DNA from: an uncultured Oscillospiraceae bacterium
Lineage (GTDB): Bacteria > Bacillota > Clostridia > Oscillospirales > Oscillospiraceae
Length of the DNA: 12,503 nucleotides
Direction: 5' to 3'
Assembly: GCA_934661135.1 (NCBI GenBank)
Contig: CAKUJA010000061.1
Span: forward strand, 1 to 12,503
Of the stretch, positions 10,831 through 12,503 are shown piece by piece. The notes beneath the pieces are model-generated. The model saw nothing but the letters and a program-made list of their open reading frames with translations, searched no databases and was not told where the DNA came from. A program made the translations under genes and the position numbers. Within the stretch, counting starts at the first letter, position 1, and each line of letters opens with the position of its first letter.

Positions 10831-10862
10831 AAAAATCCCGCCCGAAGCCGGACGGGATTTTT
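10831..10862. terminator. Bidirectional intrinsic terminator behind the symporter gene
   Basis: A nearly perfect 32-nt palindrome with AAAAATCCCG and CGGGATTTTT ends and a 4-nt tip. It has five A on one side and five T on the other, so it works on either strand. It separates the symporter from the aminotransferase transcript. Confidence 0.9.
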
Positions 10863-10878
10863 GAGAGATCGCAATTCC

Positions 10879-12129
10879 TTATGCCTTCTTAGCGGCCCTC
10901 GGCGTTGCCGTGTTGCCTTCCCAGTGGTTGACGCAGACGGCGCAGGACGCGTCGCCGATGACGTTCAGGCTGGTACGCCCCATGTCGAACAGGCGGTCAA
11001 CACCGTAGATCAGGCCGATGTAGGTCGGGTCGATACCGACAGCGTCAAGCACCATCGCCAGCATAATCATGCCCGCGCCGGACGTACCGGCCGTGCCGAT
11101 GGATGCAAGCGTCGCGGTCACAACAATCGTCACCATCTGCCCCATGGTCAGATCGACGCCGATGCACTTTGCAAGAAAGACCGCCGCCACGCACTGATAA
11201 ATCGCGGTGCCGTCCATGTTGATCGTCGCGCCGAGTGGCAGGACGAACGAGGAAATGTCGTTCTCAACGCCCATTTCGTCGCAGCATTCCTTGGAAACCG
11301 GCAGGGACGCCACAGAGGACGTGGACGTAAACGCAAAAACGGCTGCGGGCAGAATGCCCTTGAAGAACGCAATCGGACTCATCTTGGCAAACACCTTGAC
11401 CGACAGCGTATAGACCAGAACCACATGGACGATGTAGCCGATGTAGGCAGCCAGTAGCACCAGGCCGAGGTCGCCGAGGATCTTCGGACCCTGGTTGGAA
11501 ACGACCCAGGTCATCAGGCAGAACACGCCGATCGGGGAAACAGCAAGGATGAAGCTCATGACCTTCTGCGTCACCTCGTTGAAGGAGCTGACAACGTTGG
11601 CGGCCAGCTTGCCCTTCTCGCCGGCGACCAGAATGCCGCAGCCGAAGAACAGGGCGATCACAATGATCTGAAGCATCGCGGAGTCCAGAAGCGGCTGGAC
11701 GAAGTTCGACGGGAAGATGCCCTTGACCGTGTCAACGATGTTGGCGCTCTTGGCCTCATAGGCCGCATCCTCCGCCATTTCGAGCACGCGGAACGAACCC
11801 TTGAAGATATTCGCCACAATCAGACCAATGATGCAGGCAATGGCCGTGGTGCAGAGGAAGTAGACGATGGTTTTCCAGCCGATCTTGCCGACCTTGCCGA
11901 TGTCGCCCATCGAGATGACACCGTCCATGATAGAAAGCAGAACCAGCGGCACAACGATGTACTTCAGCAGATTGACAAAGATGTCGCCGAATGGCTTAAT
12001 GTAGCCGGTGGCGATTTCGTTCGCCTTGTCTACGCCGAGCGCCGCCCACATGATTGCACCGACGACAATGCCGAGCACCATGCCGAGCAGAATCTTGACG
12101 CCAAGACTCATTTTCTTCTTTTCTTTCAT
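10879..12129 (-). CDS. Dicarboxylate/amino acid:cation symporter (DAACS family, GltP/GltPh-like)
   Basis: The product is a 416-aa membrane transporter that brings in an acidic amino acid or C4-dicarboxylate with sodium or protons. All core signatures are visible: the serine-rich FTSTSSVASLP of hairpin 1; NMDGT at 304-308 in helix 7; GTAGTSGAGM of hairpin 2; and DRLFDMGRTSLNVIGD in helix 8. D378, D382, R385 and N389 fall at the same spacings as D390, D394, R397 and N401 of GltPh. The helix-8 Arg is known to favour acidic amino acids (glutamate/aspartate) in this family, so a glutamate/aspartate carrier is more likely than a neutral one. There is no cleaved signal; the N-terminus is short and basic (MKEKKKMSLG). 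The start is supported by AGGAG 7 nt upstream and a strong promoter. The gene is monocistronic, with its own terminator. Confidence 0.95.
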   Translation of the reverse strand: MKEKKKMSLGVKILLGMVLGIVVGAIMWAALGVDKANEIATGYIKPFGDIFVNLLKYIVVPLVLLSIMDGVISMGDIGKVGKIGWKTIVYFLCTTAIACIIGLIVANIFKGSFRVLEMAEDAAYEAKSANIVDTVKGIFPSNFVQPLLDSAMLQIIVIALFFGCGILVAGEKGKLAANVVSSFNEVTQKVMSFILAVSPIGVFCLMTWVVSNQGPKILGDLGLVLLAAYIGYIVHVVLVYTLSVKVFAKMSPIAFFKGILPAAVFAFTSTSSVASLPVSKECCDEMGVENDISSFVLPLGATINMDGTAIYQCVAAVFLAKCIGVDLTMGQMVTIVVTATLASIGTAGTSGAGMIMLAMVLDAVGIDPTYIGLIYGVDRLFDMGRTSLNVIGDASCAVCVNHWEGNTATPRAAKKA

Positions 12130-12184
12130 ATACCTTCTCCTAAAAACAGATTCGCCGCAAGCCTCTCAAACCTTTGGCAATTTC

Positions 12185-12213
12185 ATTATAGCAACCTGTG
12201 AACAAAGTGTAAA
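12185..12213 (-). promoter_or_regulatory. Strong promoter of the symporter gene
   Basis: TTTACA (12208-12213), a 17-nt spacer and a perfect TATAAT (12185-12190) on the minus strand. A second TATAAT lies upstream (12262-12267) without a clear -35. The AT-rich DNA from 12214 to 12331 shows no gene. Confidence 0.8.
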
Positions 12214-12331
12214 GAAGTTTTTGGCAAACGTTCTAATTTTGTTAAGATTTCCAAAGATCGTATTATAACTTTTGACGAAATTACCATTGACATTTTCTGA
12301 ATTTCCGGAATTCTACACAGTTCTGCATTTT

Positions 12332-12375
12332 AACGCAAAAAAGTCCGGCGCACTTGCACCGGACTTTTTTGCGTT
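12332..12375. terminator. Bidirectional intrinsic terminator
   Basis: AACGCAAAAAAGTCCGG (12332-12348) pairs perfectly over 17 bp with CCGGACTTTTTTGCGTT (12359-12375) around a 10-nt loop, with an A6/T6 block inside the stem. It most likely ends a minus-strand gene lying beyond the right edge. It sits 1 nt from repeat copy D. Confidence 0.88.
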
Positions 12376-12376
12376 G

Positions 12377-12503
12377 CAGCGTGTCGAAAAAGTCTTTCCG
12401 CTCCGCTGCCCGTCCAGCTTTTCAAGCTTATCAAGTTTGAAAAGCTGCTTGATTGAACGCGAAGGGGGCGCTTTGCCCCCTTCACTCTTCCCCTGCGACT
12501 CTG
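12377..12503 (-). repeat. Interspersed structured repeat, copy D (cut by window edge)
   Basis: Read on the minus strand this copy contains GCGACTCTG-type left sequence at the edge, the GAAGGGGGC/GCCCCCTTC hairpin, and the CGTTCAATCAAGCAG linker. The AT-rich stem has arms CAGCTTTTCAAACTT and AAGCTTGAAAAGCTG, and the final hairpin ends in CTTTTTCGACACGCTG. Orientation and terminator neighbour are the same as in copy C. The left hairpin lies outside the window. Confidence 0.87.

Noticed and set aside
10567..11457. Plus-strand open frame of 296 codons across the aminotransferase and symporter genes
   Set aside because: It overlaps two clear genes and a terminator, and has Arg/His-rich shadow composition.

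Overview
The window looks like a chromosomal stretch of a fairly GC-rich Firmicute, most likely a clostridial (Oscillospiraceae/Ruminococcaceae-like) anaerobe. This is inferred from the clostridial-type NADP-dependent secondary alcohol dehydrogenase, the rpsO-pnp gene order, strong AGGAGG-type ribosome binding sites and sigma-A-like promoters with 17-nt spacers. No phage, transposase or CRISPR gene is present. The eight complete genes have housekeeping or metabolic roles; the unusual material lies in the intergenic DNA.

Layout, left to right. A CCA-adding tRNA nucleotidyltransferase gene (+) runs at its 3' end into a tandem cluster of a structured interspersed repeat (1198-1567). Next come a promoter, a 150-nt rod-like inverted-repeat RNA element (1611-1760) and a DUF554 membrane protein (+). 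A convergent aspartokinase gene (-) is separated from it by a strong hairpin. Then follow rpsO (+), a terminator, a long hairpin leader and pnp (+), and after a terminator a stand-alone homocysteine S-methyltransferase gene (+).

From 7651 onward everything reads on the minus strand: another repeat copy directly behind the secondary alcohol dehydrogenase gene, a 556-nt gene-free region, an aspartate-type aminotransferase, and a dicarboxylate/amino acid:cation symporter. The window ends in a further repeat copy next to a strong terminator, cut by the window edge. The 556-nt region upstream of the dehydrogenase holds a promoter, a cobalamin-riboswitch-like aptamer with a matching P1 stem, an intrinsic terminator, and a second structured segment. 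In that segment two strong hairpins carry 9-nt loops that share TGGGAAC.

Functional links. Aspartokinase, the aspartate-type aminotransferase, the homocysteine methyltransferase and the symporter (probably glutamate/aspartate) all touch the aspartate/methionine branch, but they are not one operon. rpsO and pnp form the classical translation/RNA-decay pair, with attenuation and an RNase III-like hairpin between them. The best candidates for something undescribed are: (i) the riboswitch, terminator and paired-loop RNA ahead of the alcohol dehydrogenase; (ii) the rod-like RNA ahead of the DUF554 gene; (iii) the 3'-end-associated repeat family, which shows compensatory stem changes.
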